Source: Sphingomonas sp. FARSPH (lineage in GTDB: Bacteria; Pseudomonadota; Alphaproteobacteria; Sphingomonadales; Sphingomonadaceae). Taken from it: 64,000 nt of DNA. Positions within the stretch are counted from its first letter, which is position 1. Every line of letters begins with the position of its first letter. The position numbers were made by a program, and so were the translations under genes. The stretch is from NCBI RefSeq assembly GCF_003355005.1, contig NZ_CP029986.1:186001-250000 (forward strand), written 5' to 3'. Below are positions 52,959-61,250 of the stretch, one piece after another. The notes under the pieces were generated by a model. That model saw only the letters and a program-made list of their open reading frames with translations, was not told the origin of the DNA and did no database searches.

Positions 52959-53980
52959 GCGGCCGGATTGCGATCGTACTGGTGGGCACGGCGCTCGCCT
53001 CCTGCAGCGGTTCTGGCACCGACACCCAGAAGGCTGCGGACCCGGTGGCGCTGGTCAAGCTCGCACCCGTGACGAACGGCGCGGTGTCAGAACAGACCGC
53101 GGTCTATGGCGCGGCGGAGCCAGGAGCCGGTGCCACCGCAACGCTGGTGGCTTCGGAGGAGGCGCGGATAGTCAGGATCGTGGCGCCGGTTGGGACGCGG
53201 GTCTCGGGTGGCCAGCTCGTCGTGCAACTCGCGCCCGGGCCGACCGCGAGCCTCGATCTTGTCAAGGCGAACAGTGATGCACGCGCGGCTGAGGCCGCCT
53301 ATGCGCGGGCTGGACGCCTGCGCCAGGACGGCCTGGTCGGCAATGCCGAGGTCGAACAGGCTCGCGCAGCCGCCGCGACCGCCGGCGCAACCCGGTCCAG
53401 TCTTGCACAGCGCACCGCATCGCTCGCCCTGACCGCCCCATCAGCCGGCATTGTCCAAGCGGTCACCGGGTCGCCGGGCGATCTCGTCCAGCCCGGCGCG
53501 TCAATTGCGACCATCGTCCGGGATGGCGATGTTCGCGCTCGCTTCGGGATCGATCCGGCGATCGCGCGATCGTTGAGACCTGGGCAGCCAATCAGGATCG
53601 AGGGTAACGGAACCCGCGGCCAGCTCACGGTGCCGATCGATGCGGTCGATCCTGCCGTTGATCCGCAAACCCGGCTTGCCGCCGTTTTTGCGCGACTTCC
53701 GGTCGGCGCGCGGATCGGCACCGGCGAGATCCTCACAGGCGCCGTCACGACCAGCGCTGGCTCGGGCCTCCCGAGCATTCCCTATGCCGCACTGATGGAC
53801 GACGGCGGCCAGCCTTATGTTTTTGTCGTCACAAACGGCACGGCGCACCGGCGCAACGTGCGGACCGGGGCGAGTGACCGCCGGACCGTTGCGATTGTTG
53901 AGGGTGTCAAGCTCGGCGAGCGGGTCGTGGTCGAAGGCGGCACGGCGATCGAGGATGGCATGAAGGTTCGCACCCGATGA
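52955..53980 (+). CDS. RND periplasmic adaptor 2
   Basis: A 341-residue lipoprotein from GTG 52955 (MSGRIAIVLVGTALASCSGSG, lipobox LASC). It has both half-lipoyl segments (RIVRIVAPVGTRVSGGQLV and LTAPSAGIVQAVTGSPGDLV), a hairpin and a beta-barrel. GTG was chosen because it overlaps the previous stop (GTGA) and gives a proper lipoprotein signal. The stop overlaps the pump start by 4 bases. Confidence 0.92.
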   Translation: MSGRIAIVLVGTALASCSGSGTDTQKAADPVALVKLAPVTNGAVSEQTAVYGAAEPGAGATATLVASEEARIVRIVAPVGTRVSGGQLVVQLAPGPTASLDLVKANSDARAAEAAYARAGRLRQDGLVGNAEVEQARAAAATAGATRSSLAQRTASLALTAPSAGIVQAVTGSPGDLVQPGASIATIVRDGDVRARFGIDPAIARSLRPGQPIRIEGNGTRGQLTVPIDAVDPAVDPQTRLAAVFARLPVGARIGTGEILTGAVTTSAGSGLPSIPYAALMDDGGQPYVFVVTNGTAHRRNVRTGASDRRTVAIVEGVKLGERVVVEGGTAIEDGMKVRTR

Positions 53981-56900
53981 GCGTCCTGTCCCGCCACGCA
54001 AACGCGCTTATTTTGGCTGCCCTCATCATCGTTGCCGGGGGTGCCGCAGCGGCGTTGCGCATCCCGGTCAGCCTGTTCCCCTTCATCAACTATCCTCGGG
54101 TGGTGGTGGCGGTCGACGCCGGCGAACGCGACCCCGCGCAGATGGCGGCGCAGATCACCCGCCCGATCGAGATCGCACTGCGCGGCGTGCCGGGCGTGAC
54201 GCATGTGCGATCAACGACCAGTCGTGGCTCGGCGGAGGTTGCGCTCTCTTTCCCCTGGGGTCAGGATATGGCCGGAGCCACGATGGCGACCCAGGGAGCA
54301 CTCGCAACGGTCTTGCCCGATCTTCCGGCGGGCGCGCGCTTCGAGGTGCGCCGATCAGATCCGACTTTGTTTCCCGTCCTGGGCGTCGCACTCACTTCAT
54401 CCTCGCTTGATCCCCAGGCGTTGCGTCAGCTTGCCGATTTGAAGGTTCGCCCCGCCCTGCTCGCCGTGTCCGGCGTGGCCGGGGTCGATGTTCTCGGGGG
54501 AAGCGCCCGCGAGTTCGCGGTCGATGTCGATCCCGCACGCGCCACCGCACTCGGGCTCAGCCTCGCCGACGTGGCGACCGCGATCGGCAAGGACAATGCG
54601 GTTCAGGGCGTCGGGAGACTCGAGGATCGCCACAGGCTTTATCTGGTGCTGGCCGAGAACCGGCTTGCGTCGATCGCGGACCTCGCCGCCACGCCGGTCA
54701 AGGCGGGCCAGACAGCCGCTGCGGGGATCGTCACGCTTGGCCAGATCGCAACGATTACCCCATCGGTCGCCCCCAGTTACACCCGCATCACCTCGGACGG
54801 GAAAAGCGCGGTGCTCGTCAATGTGCGCCAGTCGCTGACTGGGGACACGGTCGGCATCGTCTGGGAAACTGCGGCCCGGCTCAAGACGCTGGGCCTCCCG
54901 CCGAGCGTCACCGTCACGCCCTTCTATGATCAATCGGAACTGGTGACGGGGGCTGCCAACGCGGTGCGCGATGCGATCCTGCTCGGTGCCGTGCTCGCCG
55001 GGGTGGTGCTGTTCGTGTTCCTCCGTTCGGGCCGCCTCATGCTCATCACGGGGCTGATGCTGCCGGCCGTCCTCGCGGGAACGTGCCTCGTTCTGCTCGC
55101 GCTCGGCATGAGCTTCAACATGATGACGCTCGGCGGGATGGCGGCGGCGGTCGGTCTCGTCGTTGATGATGCCGTGGTGATGCTGGAGCATATCATGCGG
55201 CGGCTCCAGGAGGGCCAGGCGTCGGACCGGCGCAGCATTCTTGACGCGGCGGCAGAAATGACCCGCCCGCTCGTCGGATCGACCACGGCCACCATGGTCG
55301 TCTTCCTGCCGCTGGCGTTCGTGACAGGCGTAACGGGGGGGTTCTTCAAGGCCCTCGCGCTGACGATGGTGGCTGCGCTCGGCCTGTCGCTGCTGTTCAC
55401 GCGCTTCGTCCTCCCGATCGCGGCGGCACGTTGGGTCGGCGCCCGCGAAGCGGAGGCGGCCGAGCGGGCCGGTGGCGTCCTCGCCCGGCTCGGCCGCAGC
55501 TATGAATGGTCCGCCGACCGGGCGTTCGGGCGCCCGGCGGTGTTCGCGGCCATCGTGGCGCTGGTCTTCGTGGGGGCCGGATGGATGGCCTGGCGGCATG
55601 TCCCGTCGGGATTCATGCCCGTCATGGACGAGGGCGGGTTCATCCTCGACTACAAGGCGCAGCCCGGCGCGGCGCTTAGCGACACCGACCGACTGTTGCG
55701 CCAGGTGGAGCGGATCATCGTGGCGACGCCGGAAGTAGCGAGTTACTCGCGGCGCACCGGCGCACAGCTGGGCGGCGGGCTTACCGAAGCCGACGAAGGC
55801 GACTACTTCATCCGCCTGAAGGGCGGGTCGCGGCGTCCAATCGACGCGGTGATGACCGATATCCGCCAGAAGATCGACACCGACGTCCCCGGTCTCCAGG
55901 TCGAGACCGCACAGCTCATGGAGGACCTGATCGGTGATCTCACCGCGGTTCCGCAGCCGATTGAGGTCAAGCTGTTCGGCGATGATCCCGCGGTGCTGGC
56001 GACGGCGGCAAAGCAGGTCGGTGACGCCATCGGCCGCATCAGCGGGGTGGTTGAAGTCGTCGACGGGCTTCGGGTCGCCGGCGACACCGTGTCGATCGCG
56101 GTAAATCCGCAGCTTGCCCCGCAACAGGGTCTCGACCCGACCGGCGTCGCGGGGCAGTTGGAAACGCTGATCGGCGGCACGCAGGCGACGCAGGTCCGGC
56201 TCGGCGAACAGCTGATAACGGTGCGCGTGCGCGCGCCTCAAGCCCTGCGGTCGCGCGCAGACGAGATCGCCCGGCTGCCGCTCGTCGCACCAGATGGTCA
56301 TCTCGTCCGCGTTGGCCAAGTCGCAACGGTTTCCATCGTCGGCGGCCAGAAGCAATTGACGCGCGAGGATCTGGCGCCGTTCGTAGCGGTGACGGCCCGG
56401 CTCGAAGGGCGCGACCTCGGCTCCGCGATGACCGAAGTCCGGAAGACCGTCGCCAATCTCAAGCTGCCCGCCGACGTTCGGGTCGATTATGGCGGCCTCT
56501 ACACGCAGCAGAAGCAGAGCTTCGCCGACCTGACGTTGGTGTTCGTCGCCGCGTTGCTGCTCGTGGCGTTGCTGATCACCTTCTTGTTCGAGCAGCCGAT
56601 GTGGACGATCGCGGCTGTAGGAACCGTGTTACTGTCGGCTGCGGCAGTCCTGATCGGCCTGTGGGTTACCGGGATCGAACTAAACATCTCGGCGCTGATG
56701 GGCCTCACGATGGTGGTCGGGATGGTGACAGAACTCGTGATCTTCCTCTTGGCCGAACTCGATCCCTCAAACCCGCTAGACGCCGCCGGCTTGCGTGAAG
56801 CCGCCGGCAAACGGCTTCGACCGATCGTCATGTCGGCGCTCATCGCGATCCTGACACTCAGCCCGCTGGCGCTGGGTCTCAGCCGTGGCGCCGGTCTTCA

Positions 56901-57024
56901 GCAGCCGCTCGCGACCGCGATCATCTTCGGACTGACGGCGGCCGTACCGCTCGTCCTCTTGTTCCTGCCGGCGGCGCTCCTTGCACTGCGGTCGCGCAAG
57001 AACGGTGCCGTCACCGCCCCATGA
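53977..57024 (+). CDS. RND efflux transporter, inner-membrane pump 2
   Basis: A 1015-residue RND pump, 12 segments. N-terminal PVSLFPFINYPRVVVAVDAG, fourth segment GLVVDDAVVMLEHIMRR with the two Asp of the proton relay, and VPSGFMPVMDEGGFILDY at the start of the second half. It is rather different from pump 1. Substrate unknown. Last transport gene of the module; Pcm-like gene follows with ATGA overlap. Confidence 0.93.
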   Translation: MSVLSRHANALILAALIIVAGGAAAALRIPVSLFPFINYPRVVVAVDAGERDPAQMAAQITRPIEIALRGVPGVTHVRSTTSRGSAEVALSFPWGQDMAGATMATQGALATVLPDLPAGARFEVRRSDPTLFPVLGVALTSSSLDPQALRQLADLKVRPALLAVSGVAGVDVLGGSAREFAVDVDPARATALGLSLADVATAIGKDNAVQGVGRLEDRHRLYLVLAENRLASIADLAATPVKAGQTAAAGIVTLGQIATITPSVAPSYTRITSDGKSAVLVNVRQSLTGDTVGIVWETAARLKTLGLPPSVTVTPFYDQSELVTGAANAVRDAILLGAVLAGVVLFVFLRSGRLMLITGLMLPAVLAGTCLVLLALGMSFNMMTLGGMAAAVGLVVDDAVVMLEHIMRRLQEGQASDRRSILDAAAEMTRPLVGSTTATMVVFLPLAFVTGVTGGFFKALALTMVAALGLSLLFTRFVLPIAAARWVGAREAEAAERAGGVLARLGRSYEWSADRAFGRPAVFAAIVALVFVGAGWMAWRHVPSGFMPVMDEGGFILDYKAQPGAALSDTDRLLRQVERIIVATPEVASYSRRTGAQLGGGLTEADEGDYFIRLKGGSRRPIDAVMTDIRQKIDTDVPGLQVETAQLMEDLIGDLTAVPQPIEVKLFGDDPAVLATAAKQVGDAIGRISGVVEVVDGLRVAGDTVSIAVNPQLAPQQGLDPTGVAGQLETLIGGTQATQVRLGEQLITVRVRAPQALRSRADEIARLPLVAPDGHLVRVGQVATVSIVGGQKQLTREDLAPFVAVTARLEGRDLGSAMTEVRKTVANLKLPADVRVDYGGLYTQQKQSFADLTLVFVAALLLVALLITFLFEQPMWTIAAVGTVLLSAAAVLIGLWVTGIELNISALMGLTMVVGMVTELVIFLLAELDPSNPLDAAGLREAAGKRLRPIVMSALIAILTLSPLALGLSRGAGLQQPLATAIIFGLTAAVPLVLLFLPAALLALRSRKNGAVTAP

Positions 57025-57812
57025 TCGCCTTCCTCCTTGCCGCGGCGCTGGCCCAGGCACCGACGCTTCAGCAGCGCCTCGCGCTCCCGCTTCCCGAGCA
57101 ACGCCGGCTAATGGTCGAGCGGATCCGCACCGATGTTCGTAAGAGCGCCCCAAGCGCCGCCACGCCCGCGCTTGACCGCGCGCTGGAAATAATCGGTAAG
57201 CTGCCCCGCGAGGACTTCGTGGCGCCCGAGGGTCGCCGCTTCGCCTATGTCGATACGCCGCAGCAGATCGGATATGAGCAGACGATCTCCGACCCCTATG
57301 TGGTCGCGATCATGACCGCGGCGCTCGACCTTCCGCCGGCTGCCAATGTCCTCGATGTTGGGACCGGTTCGGGATACCAGGCGGCTGTCCTTTCGAGCTT
57401 GGCTGCCAAGGTCTGGTCGATCGAGATCGTGGATCCACTCGCCAAGGCAGCGGCGAAACGCCTGAAACGAATGGGCTATCGCAACGTCGCCGTCAGAAGC
57501 GGTGACGGGTTCGCCGGATGGCCTGAGAGCGCGCCTTTCGACGGGATCATCGTTGCTGCAGGCTCTGCAACCGTACCGCAGCCGTTGATCGACCAACTCA
57601 AGCCTGGCGGTCGGCTCGTCATGCCGATTGGAAAGTCGCAGGTCTTCGAGCAGCTCCTGGTCATTACGAAGCAACTCGATGGTTCGCTAAGCCGCTGCTC
57701 GCTTGGTTGGGCGATGTTTGTACCATTGACCGGCAAGGGACAGACCCCCGATGATCCACGGGCGCTGTTCGACCGATCGGTTCCGCTGTGTCACGGCAAT
57801 CCGATCACCTGA
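57021..57812 (+). CDS. Protein-L-isoaspartate O-methyltransferase-like protein
   Basis: A 263-residue PCMT-family methyltransferase: REDFVAPEGRRFAYVDTPQQ, QTISDPYVVAIMT, SAM motif NVLDVGTGSGYQAAVLS, PFDGIIVAAGSATVPQPL, LKPGGRLVMPIG. The protein is longer at the front than usual, and MIAFLLAAALAQAP looks like a short signal peptide, so it may act on periplasmic proteins. It is translationally coupled to the RND pump, an odd partner for a repair enzyme. Confidence 0.88.
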   Translation: MIAFLLAAALAQAPTLQQRLALPLPEQRRLMVERIRTDVRKSAPSAATPALDRALEIIGKLPREDFVAPEGRRFAYVDTPQQIGYEQTISDPYVVAIMTAALDLPPAANVLDVGTGSGYQAAVLSSLAAKVWSIEIVDPLAKAAAKRLKRMGYRNVAVRSGDGFAGWPESAPFDGIIVAAGSATVPQPLIDQLKPGGRLVMPIGKSQVFEQLLVITKQLDGSLSRCSLGWAMFVPLTGKGQTPDDPRALFDRSVPLCHGNPIT

Positions 57813-58345
57813 GTGGATGCTTGCCGACCCGCCGCTTGTGGCGCGCCTGCTACAAGGAAATGACGTTCGTCGCGACGCACGGTCAACATGCTATTGGAAA
57901 GCCCAATGACATCATCCGACGACGGTACGTCGATCATCGGGCCATAACTTCCGAAAAGATTTGATCGGCGATCGCAACGTAGCGCGACGATGGGAACCCC
58001 GTGAGCCAAGGCATCGAGCAACCGGTGTTCATACCCGTCATGCAACCGCGCGAAAATAAATACGGCGCGAGGATCGCCAATCCAATAATCTCTGTCGTCT
58101 GCATCGGCGAACGAGGTGACACCGTCGACCCGAAGCGCCTCGACCCATTTCGCCATTTTGCGCCGCTTATGCGCGCAACCGACGATCGTCAGCCGCTCGC
58201 CTAGCTTGCCCGCAAGGGCGAACGCCCGGATGATTCTGATGAGCTGGCGGACGTCGCCGCTGTCCCCGAATGCGATGAAGGAAGGGTCCATAAAGGCAAG
58301 ACGATGCTGTGCGGCGCTACCGCAGTCCGCCCCGTTAGGTCTCAC
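57791..58345 (-). pseudogene. Glycosyltransferase C-terminal fragment
   Basis: The 184-codon frame shows only the C-terminal half of a GT-B glycosyltransferase: IAFGDSGDVRQLIRIIRAF, ERLTIVGCAHKRRKM, VFIFARLHDGYEHRLLDALAHGVPIVAL. No N-terminal domain is encoded upstream (a TAA lies shortly before). Starts at GTG 58345 or ATG 58291 are possible. It is convergent with the methyltransferase gene and overlaps it by 22 bases. Most likely a remnant, though a short single-domain protein cannot be ruled out. Confidence 0.55.
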
Positions 58346-58556
58346 AGCAGGTTGGACGTGGCGGCCGCGGCTCGATTAACCGGGGTCTCATGCGAAGCAC
58401 GGGGCAAAGTTTCTACCGACAACCCGGTTGCGAACGTTTTTTCGACCGGGCGACTGCGGCAAGGCACTCACCGTGCCGTCCGGCTGCGAGGTCATGGAAG
58501 GAGACGTTCGCCAACCGACGGGCGATACCTTGCGCACCTCGCCGGAGAACGACCGT

Positions 58557-59519
58557 ATGCTGATAACGATGCCGCTTTCTGCGATGGTTCAGCCTGTCGG
58601 TCCGCTATCCCCGGACGTGGCAACTGACCAGTCCGCTTCCGCGCTGCCTCCGGCATCGCCGCCGACCGCCGCGACCGACATCACGCAGACCGTGCCGACG
58701 GGGCCCTCCCAGCCCGACGCGACCGGGGAGATTGTCGTGACTGGTCGTCGTCGGTCGGCAGGTGACCCGCTTGAGGCGATCAACGCGAGGTCCTTTGAGG
58801 CGACGCAGGCCGTCGACAAGGCCGTGTTCGGTCCTGTCGCTTTGGCATACAAGCGGGCCATGCCGAGCCCTGTTCGAAGCGGCCTGCGCAACTTCTTCAA
58901 AAACCTGCGCGAGCCAGTCGTTTTCGTGAACTACGTTCTGCAGCTTAAACCCGGCAAGGCCGCCGAGACTGCTGGTCGCTTCGCGGTGAACACGACGATC
59001 GGCGTGGCAGGCTTCGTCGATATGGCGAAGCGCAAACCATTTAATCTACCTCGGCGGCCGAACGGATTTGCATACACCCTGGGCTATTATGGGGTAAAAC
59101 CTGGGCCTTTCATATTCTTGCCTTTTCTTGGTCCGACCACGGTGCGTGATGCCATCGGCGGGTTGATCGACCGCGCGGTCGTACCGGGTATCGGCGGACC
59201 GCCATTTAATCAGCCTGCGTATGTCGTGCCAGCAACAGGGCTGGGCGTGCTCGATCGACGGGCTGAGTTCGATGAAGACCTGCAGCGCATTCGTGCGAGC
59301 GCAGATCCCTATGTTGCGCGTCGCGATTTTTATCTTCGGAAACGGCAGCGTGAGATCGACGCGTTGCACGCGTCGTCGCCGTCACATGCCAAAGTGACCG
59401 ACCCGTCCTCGGCGCCTCCGCCGGCCTCTTCAGTCATGGTGCCGATTAACCCCGCTGCGGTCAAACTAACGCAGTGTTCCCCCACGATGGATGCACCAGC
59501 GTCCTCACCGATGTTTTAA
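58557..59519 (+). CDS. mlaA: MlaA/VacJ-family lipid asymmetry protein
   Basis: A 320-residue MlaA-like protein, which removes misplaced phospholipid from the outer membrane. Family stretches: GDPLEAINARSFEATQAVD, RNFFKNLREPVVFVNYVLQL, FAVNTTIGVAGFVDMA, YYGVKPGPFIFLPFLGPTTV. ATG 58557 was chosen for the GGAG before it; earlier in-frame starts exist at 58494 and 58428. No clear lipobox is seen. A TonB-box-like EIVVTGRRR stands just before the domain. Confidence 0.85.
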   Translation: MLITMPLSAMVQPVGPLSPDVATDQSASALPPASPPTAATDITQTVPTGPSQPDATGEIVVTGRRRSAGDPLEAINARSFEATQAVDKAVFGPVALAYKRAMPSPVRSGLRNFFKNLREPVVFVNYVLQLKPGKAAETAGRFAVNTTIGVAGFVDMAKRKPFNLPRRPNGFAYTLGYYGVKPGPFIFLPFLGPTTVRDAIGGLIDRAVVPGIGGPPFNQPAYVVPATGLGVLDRRAEFDEDLQRIRASADPYVARRDFYLRKRQREIDALHASSPSHAKVTDPSSAPPPASSVMVPINPAAVKLTQCSPTMDAPASSPMF

Positions 59520-59647
59520 GTCGGAGCAGTCGATCGCGCACGCGGGCTGACGAATCTGATCGCAGAGGTGTAGACGATAGTGGCGAAAGACTGGCTAAGT
59601 TGATCGCCATTCGGCGGTATCGGCACATCCACTACTGCCAACAAGGC

Positions 59648-59917
59648 TCAGAGCTTGTCTTTAAGGGCTTTGGCAGCCGCAAATGATACTTTCTTGGAGG
59701 CAGCGATGTCCATCGGCTTCCCGGTCGCGGGGTTACGGCCCTGGCGTGCCGGGCGGTCCTTCACCGAGAACTTGCCGAAGCCAGGAATCGATACTTCCTC
59801 CCCGCGTCCGGCCGCCTCAGCGATCTCGATAAAGACGGCCTGTATCGTCGCCTTCGCCTGCGCCTCGGTGAAGTCGGTTATGGCAGCGATCTTCTTCGCG
59901 AGGTCGGACGTGTTCAT
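59648..59917 (-). CDS. HU-family DNA-binding protein
   Basis: An 89-residue HU/IHF protein: MNTSDLAKKIAAITDFT, EEVSIPGFGKFSVKDRPARQGRNPATG and a Lys-rich tail. The RNPATGK arm is typical of HU. The start at 59917 has GGAGAA upstream; a start at 59947 would add a non-family tail. Acts as a nucleoid protein. It stands alone. Confidence 0.93.
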   Translation of the reverse strand: MNTSDLAKKIAAITDFTEAQAKATIQAVFIEIAEAAGRGEEVSIPGFGKFSVKDRPARQGRNPATGKPMDIAASKKVSFAAAKALKDKL

Positions 59918-60350
59918 ACGAGGCATTCTCCGGTTGATCGTATGCAATCATAGTGGCTGCCGCTTGTGAGACAACCAAGTTGCTCGACCACATCAACGCC
60001 GGCATTTTTCGGCGGGATCGATGGGTTCGACGATCGTGAAGGAGAGGGCTGCAGGCGAAATCGCTTTCGTCCGGCTCAAGGAGTCGCGGACAGCCTTGGA
60101 ATGCCGACAATCGGACAGCCAAGCCTGAGGCGCGCGTGTTGACGGATCTCCTCTCAAGCGGCACGCCTACGCGCAAAAATGCGGTGATCGTTCTAACGGG
60201 CCCGACGGGAGATCGCGTAGGTTCCGCACCCGAAAGCACGAACCTCTGCGACACAACGCCGGCCCGGTCGGTCGAGGCTTCCAACTCGCTCTTGAGTTCG
60301 GTCCTGCGATCGTTGACCTCTTTCACGACGCTTAAGCAACGGGGGCAAAA
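59918..60350. other. Gene-free stretch
   Basis: Long frames on both strands here have the look of shadows in GC-rich DNA; none shows a motif or ribosome site I can support. It contains the upstream region of the HU gene and of the STAS-like gene. Confidence 0.4.
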
Positions 60351-60800
60351 GTGGCGAGCTGCTGTTTCACGATCGATGTCGAACCCAATCTCCATCTCGC
60401 CTGCTTCCGACTTGCCGGCACTTTCGCGGCCGCGGACGTTGAACGGTTGATCGTCGAGCGCGACCGAGCATTCCACGCCTTGACCTCAAAGCAGAATCGC
60501 CACCTCGCGCTCGTGGACATACGGCATATGACGCCTCAAGGGTTGAGCAGCTTCGCTGCGTTCGGCCAGCTGTTGTTGCAGCGCGAACCGCGCGCGCTGC
60601 GCCTCGCCTTTCTCATCGTGACAAATCTGGCGAGCATGCAGGCCCAACTCGCCGCCCATGGTCGAGGAGCACAATTTTTCTTTGACGAGGATCAGGCGCG
60701 ATCATGGCTGCTTGCCCATGACACCCCGCCTCTCGCGTTCCCGATTGTCGCTTCTGGCAGCGTGCTGCAGCTTGATCCGCCCCCATGTTCGATTGCTTAG
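60351..60800 (+). CDS. STAS/SpoIIAA-like protein
   Basis: A 149-residue protein starting at GTG 60351, preceded by GGGGGCAAAA. It has the alternating strand-helix pattern of SpoIIAA-like/STAS proteins: LACFRLAGTFAAADVERLI, LALVDIRHMTPQGLSSFAAF, LRLAFLIVTNLASMQAQL, FFDEDQARSWLLAH. Function unknown. No neighbours in its operon. Confidence 0.7.
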   Translation: MASCCFTIDVEPNLHLACFRLAGTFAAADVERLIVERDRAFHALTSKQNRHLALVDIRHMTPQGLSSFAAFGQLLLQREPRALRLAFLIVTNLASMQAQLAAHGRGAQFFFDEDQARSWLLAHDTPPLAFPIVASGSVLQLDPPPCSIA

Positions 60801-60819
60801 AGAACAATGCAACCTCCTG

Positions 60820-61038
60820 CTAGTGACGGCCGAGAAGCGCGGCCGCGTGTTCCGGGATCCGAAAGTGGAGCGCCGCAGCCCAGCCGCCCGTCGCGAAAAG
60901 GAACCAAAGCGCGGGCGGAAGCTGCGGGGTGCGGACGTTCGGCGCCGTGCCCCACACGGACTCGCGATAGCGCTGCCAGACCCGATTGATCCGATGGCGA
61001 TCACGACTCTCGCCCGAACCCGACCTACCCGGTCGCAT
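60820..61038 (-). CDS. Small hypothetical protein
   Basis: A 72-residue frame starting inside the end of the preceding membrane-protein gene (14-base overlap). Basic N-terminal half, then a hydrophobic stretch ALWFLFATGGWAAALHF. Codon use (GCG, CGC, CTC rich) is like real genes nearby. No family recognised; it could also be chance. Confidence 0.4.
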   Translation of the reverse strand: MRPGRSGSGESRDRHRINRVWQRYRESVWGTAPNVRTPQLPPALWFLFATGGWAAALHFRIPEHAAALLGRH

Positions 61039-61246
61039 AGAGCGCGATCGCCAGAGACATGCAGAAGATCGAGAGCCAGATCACGATCTGGCCGAAGATG
61101 TGGAGGACGAGCCCCATCCAGCCGTAGCGACGGCGAAGCGCGATCCCGCTCGCGACCGCGACGAAGAACGCGATGGTGACGGGCATCGAGATCGACGGCG
61201 AACGCTTCAGGCTCGCCTCGACGATCGGCACGAGACCGACCGCCAT
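61025..61246 (-). CDS. Small membrane protein, possibly truncated by the transposon
   Basis: A 73-residue frame with two hydrophobic segments: VTIAFFVAVASGIALRRR and LVLHIFGQIVIWLSIFCMSL. The ATG at 61246 lies right at the supposed Tn3 end, so the frame may be the tail of a longer gene. The hydrophobic pattern supports coding. Function unknown. Confidence 0.45.
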   Translation of the reverse strand: MAVGLVPIVEASLKRSPSISMPVTIAFFVAVASGIALRRRYGWMGLVLHIFGQIVIWLSIFCMSLAIALYATG

Positions 61247-61250
61247 CACG

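Noticed and set aside
54397..56355. 652-codon minus-strand frame opposite RND pump 2
   Set aside because: Arg/His-rich translation antisense to a clear RND gene; a typical shadow of high-GC coding DNA.
60136..60476. Coding frames on both strands in 59950-60480
   Set aside because: They lack ribosome sites and motifs and overlap the convincing STAS-like gene; they look like GC-rich shadows.
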